This document shows positions 31,458-40,695 of a stretch of DNA of 64,000 bases, in pieces; position 1 is the stretch's first letter, and each line of letters opens with the position of its first letter. Location of the stretch: the NCBI RefSeq assembly GCF_019392335.1, contig NZ_JAHXRQ010000005.1:1-64000 (forward strand), in the 5' to 3' direction. The translations under genes were made by a program, and so were the position numbers. Source of the stretch: Mameliella sp. CS4 (GTDB lineage Bacteria; Pseudomonadota; Alphaproteobacteria; Rhodobacterales; Rhodobacteraceae). The notes beneath the pieces were generated by a model, which ran no database searches, was not told the DNA's origin, and saw only the letters and a program-made list of their open reading frames with translations.

Positions 31458-32669
31458 ATGGAACATGACCTGATCATCGTCGGCGGCGGATTGAACGGCC
31501 CCGCCCTTGCCTTGGCCGCCGCGCAGGCCGGGCTGAGCAGTTGCGTGGTGGATGCCCTGCCCCTGGATACCCGCGAAGCAGAAGATTTCGACGGCCGGTC
31601 CTATGCGCTGGCGCGGTCGTCGCAACGGATGCTGGACCGGCTGGGGCTGTGGGAGGATCTGGCCGATCATGCCCAACCGATGAACGAGATCAAGGTCTCG
31701 GACGGGCGCGTGGGCGATGCGGGCGTCTTCCTGGGTCTGCATTTCGACAGCGCCGAGATCGAGGACGGCCCGATGGGCTACATGGTCGAGGATCGCTACC
31801 TGCGCCGCGCCCTGCTGGCGACGCTGGCCGGTACAGACTTGATCGAACACCGGGCCGAAAGCCTTGTCACCGCACAAGACGTCACGCCCGAGGGCGCGGC
31901 GGTCACGCTGGCGGATGGCACGGTTCTGCGCGGACGGCTGATCGTGGGCGCGGACGGACAGAAAAGCGGCGTCGCCCGCCGGGCGGGCATCCGGCGCATG
32001 GGCTGGAGCTATGGCCAGACCGCGCTGGTCTGCGCCATCGCGCATGAGGAATCGCATCACGGGGTGGCGCATCAACTGTTCCTGCCCGCCGGGCCGCTTG
32101 CGATCCTGCCCTTGACCGGGAATCGCTCCAGCATCGTCTGGAGCGAGACCGATGCGCGGGCCAAGGCCATCAACGCGCTGCCGGATGAGGACTATCTGCA
32201 GGTATTGCGCCCGCGCTTTGGCGATTTTCTGGGCGAGATCTCCATTGCCGGCGCGCGCTTCACCTATCCGCTGACGCTGTCGCTGGCGCGGGCCTTTGTG
32301 GCCGACCGGGTGGCGTTGGTCGGCGATGCGGCGCACCGGATGCACCCGATCGCGGGCCAGGGGCTGAACGCGGGGCTGCGTGACGTGGCGGTCCTGGCGC
32401 ATGTCATCACCCATGCGGCGCGGCGGGGCGAGGATATCGCGGCGCCGGGCGTGCTGGACCGCTACACGCAATGGCGGCGCTTTGACACGGCGACGCAGGC
32501 CACCTCGACCGACCTGTTCAACCGGCTGTTTTCCAATGACAACCCGCTTTTGCGCGCCGCCCGCGACATCGGCATGGCAGCGATCAATGCGGCACCGGGA
32601 CTGCGACGCGGCTTTATCCGCGAGGCGGCGGGGCTGACCGGCGACCTGCCGGACCTGATGCGGGCCTGA
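31458..32669 (+). CDS. UbiH/UbiF/COQ6-family FAD monooxygenase
   Basis: A 403-residue flavoprotein with the FAD-binding GxGxxG (DLIIVGGGLNGPALALAAAQ), the DG motif (RLIVGADGQKSGVARRAG) and the GD motif (VALVGDAAHRMHPIAGQGLN). This set belongs to the ubiquinone hydroxylases that add oxygens to the benzoquinone ring. The paralogue acting at C5, C1 or C6 cannot be told. I start at the ATG at 31458, 152 codons inside a longer open frame that is antisense to the amidase N-terminus. Confidence 0.88.
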   Translation: MEHDLIIVGGGLNGPALALAAAQAGLSSCVVDALPLDTREAEDFDGRSYALARSSQRMLDRLGLWEDLADHAQPMNEIKVSDGRVGDAGVFLGLHFDSAEIEDGPMGYMVEDRYLRRALLATLAGTDLIEHRAESLVTAQDVTPEGAAVTLADGTVLRGRLIVGADGQKSGVARRAGIRRMGWSYGQTALVCAIAHEESHHGVAHQLFLPAGPLAILPLTGNRSSIVWSETDARAKAINALPDEDYLQVLRPRFGDFLGEISIAGARFTYPLTLSLARAFVADRVALVGDAAHRMHPIAGQGLNAGLRDVAVLAHVITHAARRGEDIAAPGVLDRYTQWRRFDTATQATSTDLFNRLFSNDNPLLRAARDIGMAAINAAPGLRRGFIREAAGLTGDLPDLMRA

Positions 32670-32742
32670 TCGCGGGCTGACGGGACTTCCCCCCGGGTCG
32701 GGCGCTGCCTAGAGTGCCCGGCAGAAGATCGGGAGGACCTCA

Positions 32743-33495
32743 ATGGACAAGAAATGCGCAATCGTCACCGGCGCCGCGCGCGGCATCGGGCTGGCCACGG
32801 CAGACCTGTTTCTGGAGAACGGCTGGCAGGTGGCGATGCTGGACCGCGACGGGGACGAGCTGTTGAAGCAGACAGCCACACGCGAAAACGTGCTGCCTTT
32901 GGTGCGCGACGTGTCGAACCCGCAGGACGTGGCCGCGATGGTGCGCGAGGCGCATGGCTGGGCCGGGCGCATCGACGCGCTGATCAACAACGCGGGCGTG
33001 GCCGAGTTTGGCCCCATCGAGGAGTGCGACTTCGAAACGTGGCGGCGGGTGATGGAGACCAACCTGGACGGTGTTTTCCTCTGTTCGCAGGCGGCGACGC
33101 CCTATCTCAAGGAAACGCATGGGGCCATCGTCAACATCGCCTCGATCAGCGGGTTGCGCGCCTCGACGCTGCGGGTGGCCTATGGCACCTCGAAGGCGGC
33201 GGTGGTCCACCTGACCAAGCAGCACGCCGCCGAACTGGGCGAGTTCGGTATCCGCGTCAACTGCGTCGCGCCGGGTCCGGTCAAGACCAAGCTGTCGATT
33301 GCCGTGCACAGCCCCGAGATCATCCAGGCCTACCATGACTCGATCCCGCTGAACCGCTACGGCAGCGAGCGCGAACTGGCCGAGGTGATCGTCTTTCTTG
33401 CCTCGGAAAAGGCGTCTTATGTCAGCGGCCAGATCGTGGCGGTGGACGGCGGGTTCGATTCCACCGGCGTGGGTCTTCCCGCTCTGCGGGCGTAA
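32743..33495 (+). CDS. Short-chain dehydrogenase/reductase
   Basis: A 250-residue classical SDR: nucleotide-binding TGAARGIGLATADLFLENG, LINNAGVAEFGPIEE, and the catalytic Ser with Tyr-x3-Lys in SISGLRASTLRVAYGTSKAA. The C-terminal VSGQIVAVDGGFDSTG is typical. The substrate is unknown. A GGGAGGACC sequence precedes the ATG, and a bidirectional terminator follows 20 bases after the stop. Confidence 0.88.
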   Translation: MDKKCAIVTGAARGIGLATADLFLENGWQVAMLDRDGDELLKQTATRENVLPLVRDVSNPQDVAAMVREAHGWAGRIDALINNAGVAEFGPIEECDFETWRRVMETNLDGVFLCSQAATPYLKETHGAIVNIASISGLRASTLRVAYGTSKAAVVHLTKQHAAELGEFGIRVNCVAPGPVKTKLSIAVHSPEIIQAYHDSIPLNRYGSERELAEVIVFLASEKASYVSGQIVAVDGGFDSTGVGLPALRA

Positions 33496-33514
33496 CCCAG
33501 GGGTCCAGACGAAA

Positions 33515-33540
33515 AAAGGGCGGGGAAATCCCCGCCCTTT
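33515..33540. terminator. Bidirectional terminator
   Basis: A perfect 11-bp stem (AAAGGGCGGGG with CCCCGCCCTTT) and a 4-base loop between the convergent SDR and DUF2125 genes. The minus-strand side continues into a T run and the plus side into TTTCGC. Confidence 0.9.
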
Positions 33541-33561
33541 CGCTTGCGCCGGAACGGCGGC

Positions 33562-35091
33562 TTACTGGATGCGCTGACCGTTGGCCAGGACGTGGCCCTC
33601 TGCGTTGACCTCGATGGTCGAGGTCGCGGTGTCGGGGTCTTCACCCGGCACGGTGAACATCGACATCATCATGCGAAAGCCCATCGCGTCCTCTTCGGGC
33701 AGCAGGCCCATCGAGATCAGGCTGTCGACAAGACCGTTGGCCCCGGCGATCGACACGTCTAGCTTGCCTTCGGGACGCGGCACGCCGCCGAATGTCTGCA
33801 AGTCGGAGTTGTCGAAGGTGAAAGCGCCCGAGCCCTTGACCATCGCGCCCAACGCATCGACCACGAGGTTGTTGAGCGTGAGCGAGTTCAGCTCACCCGG
33901 CATACCGTCGGTCATGCCCAGTTTTTCCATCGACTCGGGGTCCAGCAGGCTGACGAAGGGCGTGACCATCGCTTCCAGGCTGAAGGCCACGGTGGCAGGA
34001 TCACGGGGCAGCACCTCACCCGGGTCGAAGATGTTCCACAGCATGTCGTCCATCGTGAACCCGCCCAAGGTCAGCGACAAAGACGCGGGGCGCGGCTCTT
34101 CGGACGGGGACAGGGGCATGGCCAGCGCGAAACCGGCCTCGCCCAGCGCGGCATTGATCGGCAGCGGCAGTTCCGGGCCGGCCATCGCGACGGTCTGGTC
34201 GGTGGCCGACAGGCGATAAGACAGGTCGGTTTCCGACACGGCCACGCCGAATTCGCCACCGGACGAAGTAAACATGCCGGTGGTCGGGCCATCCCCTTCG
34301 TTGACGCTGAACTCGGTCTTGCCGCCGGTGTGCTTGATCACCGCATCGACCATGCCACCGTTCTTGAACATCGAGGTCGGGTCCTCGACATCCAGGTCCA
34401 GCGGCAGGCGCGTGGTACCGGTGCTGCTGAGTCCGGCCAGGGCCATCGTGAACATGAAGGCATCGTCGCCCTCGGGGTCGTCAAATTTGACGTCGAGGGC
34501 CAGGTCCCCCATCGTCATGTCCTGCTCGATGCTGCGCATCACATCGTCTTTCATGATGTGCGAGGTGCCCGACAGCGGGCCCATGCTCATCGTGGCGCTG
34601 ATGATGTCGCGGCCGTATTCCTCTTCGTCCTCGTGGTCGTAGACCCGCGTCAGGTCCAGCGCGACACGCTCGCCCGAGTAGGTGTATGTCAGGTCGCCGG
34701 GGTTGCCGGACACCAGCATCTCGAGATCGGTATGGGTCATCTCCAGCACGACTTCGCCGACGACCTCATCCTCGTCCTCGACAAAGAAGAGCGTGACCTC
34801 GCCAACCTCGGGATAGGTGATGGACACGCTGCCTTCGCCGGCTTCGGCAAAGGTCATCGGCGGCATGGTCACGCGAACCAGACCGTCCTCTTCGGGGATG
34901 GTCACAACCATCGTCATGTCCGAGACCACCAGCGACGAACCTTCCATCGTCTCGGTGGCGGTGATCTGGTAGCCGAAGTTGGACATGTAGGCTTCGAAGT
35001 CGTCCCAGACCTGCTGGGGCGTCACATCGGCCCAAGCCTGTCCGGCCATAGCCACGATGGCCAGCGCAGAGGCTGTTGCGTAGCGTTTCAT
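33562..35091 (-). CDS. DUF2125 periplasmic protein
   Basis: A 509-residue protein with a signal peptide (YATASALAIVAMAGQAWADV) and a long beta-rich, Met- and Asp-rich body with repeated strands (for example ISATMSMGPLSGTSHIMKDD and LSLTLGGFTMDDMLWNIFDP). The layout resembles DUF2125, large secreted proteins of alphaproteobacteria with no known role. AGGAGATATT precedes the ATG at 35091, supporting that start. Composition is strongly acidic compared with its neighbours, as expected for an exported protein of a marine organism. Confidence 0.75.
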   Translation of the reverse strand: MKRYATASALAIVAMAGQAWADVTPQQVWDDFEAYMSNFGYQITATETMEGSSLVVSDMTMVVTIPEEDGLVRVTMPPMTFAEAGEGSVSITYPEVGEVTLFFVEDEDEVVGEVVLEMTHTDLEMLVSGNPGDLTYTYSGERVALDLTRVYDHEDEEEYGRDIISATMSMGPLSGTSHIMKDDVMRSIEQDMTMGDLALDVKFDDPEGDDAFMFTMALAGLSSTGTTRLPLDLDVEDPTSMFKNGGMVDAVIKHTGGKTEFSVNEGDGPTTGMFTSSGGEFGVAVSETDLSYRLSATDQTVAMAGPELPLPINAALGEAGFALAMPLSPSEEPRPASLSLTLGGFTMDDMLWNIFDPGEVLPRDPATVAFSLEAMVTPFVSLLDPESMEKLGMTDGMPGELNSLTLNNLVVDALGAMVKGSGAFTFDNSDLQTFGGVPRPEGKLDVSIAGANGLVDSLISMGLLPEEDAMGFRMMMSMFTVPGEDPDTATSTIEVNAEGHVLANGQRIQ

Positions 35092-35244
35092 AATATCTCC
35101 TCTCTGTCGGGGCAAACGAATGGATGCAGTGTCAAGACCTTCTCAGGGCCGGTCAAGGGACTGGATTCCATACTATTGAGCGATTACGAAAGTTGCGAGA
35201 CGCCTTTTGTGGCGCAAATCACCAATTCCAGCAGGAGACCGGGC

Positions 35245-36000
35245 ATGAGCAGCGATCTGAGCGGAAAGACGGTGCTGATCACGGGCGCAAGCCGAGGGAT
35301 CGGGGCCGAGGCGGCGCGAGCATTCGCCGCAGCGGGGGCACGGGTGGCGCTTGTGGCGCGCTCTGCCGAGGCGATCGCCGACCTCGCAGGCGAGATCGGT
35401 GAACAGGCCGTGGCAATCCCCTGCGACATCGCCCGTTACTGGGAATTGGAACAGGCCGTGGCCAAGTGCCAGCAGGCGCACGGGGGCCTCGACATCCTGG
35501 TCAACAATGCCGGTGTGATCGAACCCGTGGCCCATATGGCCGATGCCGACCCAGAGGCCTGGGGCGAGGTCATCGACATCAATCTCAAGGGGGTGTTCCA
35601 CGGCATGCGCGCGGCGCTGCCCGTGATGCTGGAGGCCGGCGGCGGCACGGTTCTGACCATCGGGTCCGGCGCCGCGCACGGCCCGGTCGAGGGCTGGTCG
35701 CACTACTGTTCGTCCAAGGCGGGCGCGTTGATGCTGACCCGGATGTTGGACAAGGAATACCGCGATCAGGGGATGCGGGCGATCTCGCTCTCGCCCGGGA
35801 CGGTGGCCACGCAGATGCAGCGCGAGATCAAGGCCAGCGGCATCAACCCGGTCAGCCAGCTGGACTGGTCGGCCCATATCCCGCCCGAGTGGGTTGCCAG
35901 GACGCTGGTCTGGATGTGCTCGGACGCGGCGGACGGCTGGCTGGGTGACGAGATTTCCCTGCGGGACGAGAGCATTCGCAAGGCGGTGGGGCTGGCATGA
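35245..36000 (+). CDS. Short-chain dehydrogenase/reductase
   Basis: A 251-residue SDR with VLITGASRGIGAEAARAFAA, ILVNNAGVIEPVAHM and the active-site EGWSHYCSSKAGALMLTRML. A GCAGGAGACC ribosome-binding site precedes the ATG at 35245; the frame extends far upstream antisense to the DUF2125 gene, which I treat as chance. It overlaps the enoyl-CoA hydratase gene by 4 bases, so the pair may act in one lipid or acyl-CoA pathway. Substrate unknown. Confidence 0.85.
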   Translation: MSSDLSGKTVLITGASRGIGAEAARAFAAAGARVALVARSAEAIADLAGEIGEQAVAIPCDIARYWELEQAVAKCQQAHGGLDILVNNAGVIEPVAHMADADPEAWGEVIDINLKGVFHGMRAALPVMLEAGGGTVLTIGSGAAHGPVEGWSHYCSSKAGALMLTRMLDKEYRDQGMRAISLSPGTVATQMQREIKASGINPVSQLDWSAHIPPEWVARTLVWMCSDAADGWLGDEISLRDESIRKAVGLA

Positions 36001-36605
36001 TCCGGCTGGACCGTGACGGCGGACTGTGGGTCGCCACCATCGACCGGCCCGAAAAGGCCAATTCGCTGACCGCGCGCATGCTCGAAGAGCTGTGCGACAT
36101 CGCCGAGGATGCCCAGACGGGTGCGCGGGCGCTGGTGCTGACCGGCGCGGGAAAGGTGTTTTCCGCCGGAGCGGACCTGGAAGCGGCCAAGGCTGGGCTG
36201 GCTGTCTCGCCGCTTTGGGAACGGCTGTCGGGCGCCATTGCCCGGCACCCGGGCTTGACGATCTGTGCGCTGAACGGCACCGTCGCGGGCGGGGCGATGG
36301 GTATGGCGCTGGCCTGTGACCTGCGGATTTCCGTCCCCGGCGCCAAGGTATTCTACCCGGTGATGAAGCTGGGCTTTCTGCCGCAGCCGTCAGACCCCCG
36401 GCGCCTGGTGGCGCTGGTTGGTCCCTCCCGGGCCAAGATGATCCTGATGGCAGGTCAGAAGATCCCCGTCGAAGAGGCACAGACCTGGGGCCTTGTCGAC
36501 CGGCTGGTCGAGGGCGACCTGCTGGAAGAGGCCCGCGCGCTGACCGCCGACACGGTGGGCGCCGAGGCCAGCCATGCCCGGGCGATCAAGGGGTTGATCC
36601 TCTAG
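35997..36605 (+). CDS. Enoyl-CoA hydratase/isomerase family protein
   Basis: A 202-residue crotonase-fold protein, shorter than typical enoyl-CoA hydratases (about 255-260 residues). The oxyanion-hole pieces FSAGADLEAAK and NGTVAGGAMGMALACDLRIS are present; the C-terminal helical region is abbreviated. The catalytic Glu pair cannot be confirmed by eye. Coupled by ATGA overlap to the SDR upstream, which supports shared metabolism of a CoA thioester. The missing C-terminal part may mean altered substrate or oligomerisation. Confidence 0.75.
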   Translation: MIRLDRDGGLWVATIDRPEKANSLTARMLEELCDIAEDAQTGARALVLTGAGKVFSAGADLEAAKAGLAVSPLWERLSGAIARHPGLTICALNGTVAGGAMGMALACDLRISVPGAKVFYPVMKLGFLPQPSDPRRLVALVGPSRAKMILMAGQKIPVEEAQTWGLVDRLVEGDLLEEARALTADTVGAEASHARAIKGLIL

Positions 36606-36649
36606 GCTTTTCGGAGAGACGAGCTTTCGGCCAGCACCCCTCGGCAGCT

Positions 36650-36790
36650 TCAGAACCGGCCGGGGAAATGCGCTATCATGCCGGTCACGTCCTCACCGCA
36701 GGAAAAGGCCTCCGGGTTCCGCGACAGCATGGACTGGACAAAGGCGCGCCGCTGGCGGGCCTCCTCTGGCGTGGTTTCCGCGTCACCGCG
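36650..36790 (-). pseudogene. Remnant of a small protein gene (3' end only)
   Basis: A minus-strand stretch encoding TTPEEARQRRAFVQSMLSRN and then PEAFSCGEDVTGMIAHFPGRF before a stop looks like a real, well-conserved-looking C-terminus, but no ATG or ribosome-binding site lies at a sensible distance upstream; the frame continues only through unrelated basic sequence to a TTG. I read it as the tail of a broken gene. Its upstream edge (about 36790) is close to the start of the next remnant. Confidence 0.4.
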
Positions 36791-36819
36791 ACGCCGGATC
36801 AGAACTGCGGCAAGGCGGA

Positions 36820-36967
36820 TACGCCGGGCATGATGCCTTGTTTCGAACCGATCCCGGAGCTCGAGATGCAACACCTGATGCTGATCTCACCCGAGGCCTA
36901 TCGGCGGCGCGAGGTGAAGGCCTTTGTCAGCCATTTCGCACCGCGCTACGCCGCGCTCTACCGCTAA
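36820..36967 (+). pseudogene. Possible remnant of a LysR-type regulator C-terminus
   Basis: The plus-strand end MMPCFEPIPELEMQHLMLIS with PEAYRRREVKAFVSHFAPRY and a stop resembles the LysR-regulator C-terminus (a Leu/Met-Pro-Cys-Phe turn, then strand, then R-R-x-x-V-x-A-F helix). No LysR DNA-binding domain precedes it. Together with the reverse-strand remnant it suggests that the middle of a divergent gene pair was deleted. The resemblance is by eye only. Confidence 0.4.
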
Positions 36968-36974
36968 GCCCGGG

Positions 36975-37976
36975 CTATTGCGCCAGCCGGGCGATCACGC
37001 TGTCGGCGGTCACGCGGCCCAGCGGTGTTCCCGCCTCGGTCACAGTCAGCGGCCCCTCTTTCAGCCTTGGCATCAGGTCGCGGATCGGCGTTTCGGCCGC
37101 GATCTCGATGGACCCGGCCCCCGGTTCCATCACGTCGCGCGCGGTCAGCACGCCCAGCGGGTTCATGTTGGCGACGAAATCGGCGACATATTCCGAAGCG
37201 GGGTTCGAGAAGATCTCGCGCGGGGTGCCGGTCTGGACGATACGACCGCCTTCCATGATCGCGATGCGGTTGCCGATCTTGAAGGCCTCGTCGAGGTCGT
37301 GACTGACGAACAGGATGGTGCGCTTCAGCTCGCTCTGCAGGTCCAGCAGCTCGTCCTGAAGCCGGGTGCGGATCAGCGGATCAAGCGCCGAAAAGGGCTC
37401 ATCCATCAGCAGGACCGGCGCCTCGGTGGCAAAGGCACGGGCGAGGCCCACGCGCTGCTGCATCCCGCCCGAAAGCTCGCCCACCTTGCGGTCGCCCCAG
37501 TCGGAAAGTCCGACAAGAGCCAGCTGGCGTTTGACGGTTTCGGTGCGTTCCGTGTTCCCCTGCCCCGCCAGTTCCAGGCCGAAGCCCACGTTTTCGGCCA
37601 CGGTGCGCCAGGGCAACAGGCCGAACTGCTGGAACACCATCGCCACGCGGCGCTGGCGGATACGGCGCAGGCGGGCGGCGGTGCAGCTGGCCACGTCGAC
37701 CATATCGCCGTCGTCGTTCACCAGAACCCGCCCGCGCGAGACCTTGTTCAGCCCGTTGACCGCGCGCAGCAGCGTCGACTTGCCCGAGCCGGACAGGCCC
37801 ATCAGGACGACGATTTCCCCCTCTTCGACGCTGAGCGTGCAGTCATGCGCGCCCAGCACCTGGCCGGTTTCGGACTGGATTTCGGCCCGGTCCTGGCCCG
37901 CGTCGGCCAGTGGCAGCGCGCTGGCGGGACGGTCTCCAAAGATGATCGAGACGTTTTCGAAGGCGACGGCGCTCAT
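36975..37976 (-). CDS. choV: Choline ABC transporter ATP-binding protein
   Basis: A 333-residue ABC ATPase of the OpuA/ProV type: Walker A LMGLSGSGKSTLL, Q-loop VAMVFQQFGLLPWRTVAEN, signature GELSGGMQQRVGLARAFA and Walker B PVLLMDEPFSALDPL. The C-terminus (TARDVMEPGAGSIEIAAETP) is a degenerate CBS region. The start is the ATG at 37976, overlapping the choW stop by 4 bases. With ChoX and ChoW it drives import of choline, the precursor of glycine betaine, an osmoprotectant and carbon source in roseobacters. Confidence 0.93.
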   Translation of the reverse strand: MSAVAFENVSIIFGDRPASALPLADAGQDRAEIQSETGQVLGAHDCTLSVEEGEIVVLMGLSGSGKSTLLRAVNGLNKVSRGRVLVNDDGDMVDVASCTAARLRRIRQRRVAMVFQQFGLLPWRTVAENVGFGLELAGQGNTERTETVKRQLALVGLSDWGDRKVGELSGGMQQRVGLARAFATEAPVLLMDEPFSALDPLIRTRLQDELLDLQSELKRTILFVSHDLDEAFKIGNRIAIMEGGRIVQTGTPREIFSNPASEYVADFVANMNPLGVLTARDVMEPGAGSIEIAAETPIRDLMPRLKEGPLTVTEAGTPLGRVTADSVIARLAQ

Positions 37977-38803
37977 TGTTTCCACCTCAGGGCACGGTCC
38001 AGCATGATGGCGACGACGACGATGATCAGCCCCGCCTCGAAACCAAGGCCCGTATCGACCCGGTTCAGCGCACGCACCACCGGCACGCCCAGCCCGTCGG
38101 CACCGACCAGCGCCGCGATCACCACCATCGAGAGCGACAGCATGATGGTCTGGTTCAGCCCGGCCATGATCTGCGGCAGCGCGCTTGGCAGTTCGATCTT
38201 CCACAGCTTCTGCCCCGGCGTCGCGCCAAAGGCATCCGCTGCCTCCAGCAACGCCTTGGGGGTCGAGGAAATGCCGAGATGCGTCAGGCGGATGGGCGCG
38301 GGCACGACAAAGATCACCGTGGCGATCAGACCCGGCACCATGCCGATGCCGAAAAAGACGATGGCCGGGATCAGGTAGACGAAGGTCGGCAAGGTCTGCA
38401 TCAGGTCCAGAACCGGACGCATGAAACGATAGAGGCCGGGATTATGGGCGGCAAAGATGCCGATGGGCACGCCAACCCCCATGCAGACCACGCAGGCCGA
38501 AAGCACCAGCGTCAGGCTCTCGGTCGTTTCCTCCCAATAGCCCTGGTTGAGGATGAAGATAAAGCCCAGGAAGACCATCAGAGGCACCTGCCAGCTGCGG
38601 TGCAGCGCGGCGGTCGCAGCGGTGAAGAGGGCGATCACCACCAGTTCGTGCGGGGTCTGCAACAGCCAGAGGATCGCGTCGATCAGCGTTTCCATCGCCA
38701 CGGCCATGCCGTCGAAAAACCATCCGCCATGTTCCTGCAACCAGTCAAAGACCGCCTCCGCGGCATCACCTACGGGGAGCTTGTGCTCGGTCAGCCAGTC
38801 CAA
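37973..38803 (-). CDS. choW: Choline ABC transporter permease
   Basis: A 276-residue inner-membrane permease with about six hydrophobic helices and the ProW/ChoW EAA-like loop (EAADAFGATPGQKLWKIELP). The N-terminal segment FDWLQEHGGWFFDGMAVAME is typical of ChoW. The start is a TTG at 38803, with AGGAG six bases before it; no ATG fits nearby. It overlaps choV by 4 bases and is separated from choX by an oppositely oriented GST gene, so it probably has its own promoter in the 38804-38935 gap. Confidence 0.92.
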   Translation of the reverse strand: MDWLTEHKLPVGDAAEAVFDWLQEHGGWFFDGMAVAMETLIDAILWLLQTPHELVVIALFTAATAALHRSWQVPLMVFLGFIFILNQGYWEETTESLTLVLSACVVCMGVGVPIGIFAAHNPGLYRFMRPVLDLMQTLPTFVYLIPAIVFFGIGMVPGLIATVIFVVPAPIRLTHLGISSTPKALLEAADAFGATPGQKLWKIELPSALPQIMAGLNQTIMLSLSMVVIAALVGADGLGVPVVRALNRVDTGLGFEAGLIIVVVAIMLDRALRWKQ

Positions 38804-38935
38804 ATCTCACTCCTCTTCGTTTTCGTGCCCGAGCATGCGGGCTGCGCCGCCGGATGTGAAGCGGGTTTAGAAATTGATGCTTGGTGACTGTGACCTCGCG
38901 TGAGAGCCTGACCGGGCGGAAGCCGGAGAGAGATC

Positions 38936-39586
38936 ATGAGTGACATCACCTTTTACACCAATCCCATGTCGCGGGGGCGCATCGCCCGCTGGATGCTGGA
39001 GGAAACCGGCGCGCCCTACCGGACCGAGGTGCTGGACTATGGCCCTGCCATGAAGACGCCCGAATACCGGGCGCTGAACCCGATGGGCAAGGTGCCCACG
39101 ATTGTGCATGGCGAGTTGGTGGTCACGGAATGCGCGGCGATCTGCGCCTATCTTGCCGATGCCTTTCCCGGGGCCGGGTTGGCGCCGGAGCCCGGCTCTG
39201 ATGCACGGGGAGCCTACTATCGCTGGCTGTTCTTTGCCGCCGGCCCGGTCGAGGCGGCGGTGACGGCTGCCGCTTTCGGCTTTGACACGCAGGACGACCA
39301 GGCCTATTGCCGCGCCGGTTGGGGCAATCTGGAGGCGGTGACAGATACGCTGGCCGGGCTGCTGTCCGACGGACGCCCCTACCTGTTGGGAGAGGCGTTT
39401 TCGGCGGTGGATGTCTACCTCGGCTCGCAGATCGCCTGGGGGCGCCAGTTCGGCACCCTGCCCAACCGCGAAGGCTTTGGCCCCTATCTCGCTCGGATCA
39501 TGGGACGCGGGGCAGCGGTACGGTCGCAGGAAAAGGACAAAGCCCTGATGCCCCAACAAGACGAAGACCAGCCCTCGGCAAGCTGA
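38936..39586 (+). CDS. Glutathione S-transferase family protein
   Basis: A 216-residue GST: thioredoxin domain ITFYTNPMSRGRIARWMLEE with Ser in the usual catalytic region, cis-Pro block MGKVPTIVHGELVVTE, ECAAICAYLADAFPG, and an all-helical C-terminal domain. It conjugates or reduces substrates with glutathione. It lies inside the choline transporter region in reverse orientation, between choW and choX. GST genes are frequent singletons in this group, so a functional link to choline uptake is not implied. Confidence 0.88.
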   Translation: MSDITFYTNPMSRGRIARWMLEETGAPYRTEVLDYGPAMKTPEYRALNPMGKVPTIVHGELVVTECAAICAYLADAFPGAGLAPEPGSDARGAYYRWLFFAAGPVEAAVTAAAFGFDTQDDQAYCRAGWGNLEAVTDTLAGLLSDGRPYLLGEAFSAVDVYLGSQIAWGRQFGTLPNREGFGPYLARIMGRGAAVRSQEKDKALMPQQDEDQPSAS

Positions 39587-39589
39587 AAC

Positions 39590-39609
39590 GGGGGCGCCGG
39601 GGCGCCCCC
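39590..39609. terminator. GC-rich hairpin between GST gene and choX
   Basis: GGGGGCGCC (39590-39598) pairs with GGCGCCCCC (39601-39609) around two bases, in the 30-base gap between the convergent gst and choX genes. No clear T run on either side, so termination may be weak. Confidence 0.5.
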
Positions 39610-39616
39610 GCCGGGA

Positions 39617-40537
39617 TCACTTCAGCGCGTCCATGACCGCGGCCTTGGCATCGCCGCCATCCATCGCGGTCACGCCGTCCAGCCAGCCGTCCAGAACGCC
39701 GGTGTTGGCCGAAAGCCAGGTCTTGGCCGCATCTTCGGGGTCTTCGCCCTCGTCGAGGATCAGGGCCATGATCTCGTTTTCCATCGCCAGGCTGAACTCG
39801 AGGTTCTTGAGCAGCGCGCCGACATTGGGGCATTCATCGACATAGCCCGCGCGGGTGTTGGTATAGACCGTCGCACCACCCAGATCGGGGCCAAAGTAGT
39901 CATCCCCGCCGGTCAGGTACGTCAGGTCGTAGTTGGCGTTCATCGGGTGCGGTTCCCAGGCCAGGAAGATCACCGGTTCATCGCGTTTCACCGCGCGTCC
40001 GACCTGCGCCAGCATCCCCTGCTCCGAGCTTTCCTTGACCTCGAAAGCGGAGAGGCCAAAGGCATCGGCGTCGATCATGTCGATGATCAGGCGGTTGCCG
40101 TCATTGCCCGGCTCGATGCCATAGATCGTCTCGTCCAGGGCCTCTGCGTGGGCGGCAATATCGGCGAAATCCGCGATGCCCAGCGCGGCACCGGCGGCGT
40201 TGGTGGCCAGCGTGTATTTCGCGCCCTGCAGGTTGTCGCGCACGGTGTCGACGGTGCCCGCCTCGCGGTAGGGGGCGATATCGGCCTCCATCGTCGGCAT
40301 CCAGTTGCCCAGGAAGACATCGATGTCCCCTTCGGCCATCGAGGTATAGGTGACCGGCACGCTCAGCACCTTGATGTCGGTTTCATAACCCAGCGCGTCC
40401 AGCACCAGCGTGGTTGCGGCGGTGGTGGCGGTGATATCGGTCCAGCCGACGTCCGAGAAGGTGACGGAGCTGCAATCGGCCATCGCGGTGCCCGCGACGA
40501 GGCTCAGCGCAAGCGCGGAAGTGAGGGTCTTTGTCAT
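39617..40537 (-). CDS. choX: Choline ABC transporter substrate-binding protein
   Basis: A 306-residue periplasmic protein with a signal peptide ([20 protein letters not shown]) and the ChoX signature right after it: [20 protein letters not shown], then [20 protein letters not shown] and [20 protein letters not shown], which build the aromatic choline box in known ChoX structures. It delivers choline to ChoWV. It is separated from choWV by the reverse-strand GST gene, so expression of X versus W and V is probably uncoupled. Confidence 0.95.
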   Translation of the reverse strand: MTKTLTSALALSLVAGTAMADCSSVTFSDVGWTDITATTAATTLVLDALGYETDIKVLSVPVTYTSMAEGDIDVFLGNWMPTMEADIAPYREAGTVDTVRDNLQGAKYTLATNAAGAALGIADFADIAAHAEALDETIYGIEPGNDGNRLIIDMIDADAFGLSAFEVKESSEQGMLAQVGRAVKRDEPVIFLAWEPHPMNANYDLTYLTGGDDYFGPDLGGATVYTNTRAGYVDECPNVGALLKNLEFSLAMENEIMALILDEGEDPEDAAKTWLSANTGVLDGWLDGVTAMDGGDAKAAVMDALK

Positions 40538-40695
40538 GGAAATCTCCCAGGTTGGTTTTGCGCGCGAGTAGATCGTGCCTTGGGGTCCTTTGCAACCGAT
40601 GGATGGATCGGAGCGCCTACAGCGGCGGAAGCCCTCGCAGGGGACGGGACGCTGTGCCATCATCCGGCACGAGGCAATTTTCGAAAGGCTGGGTC

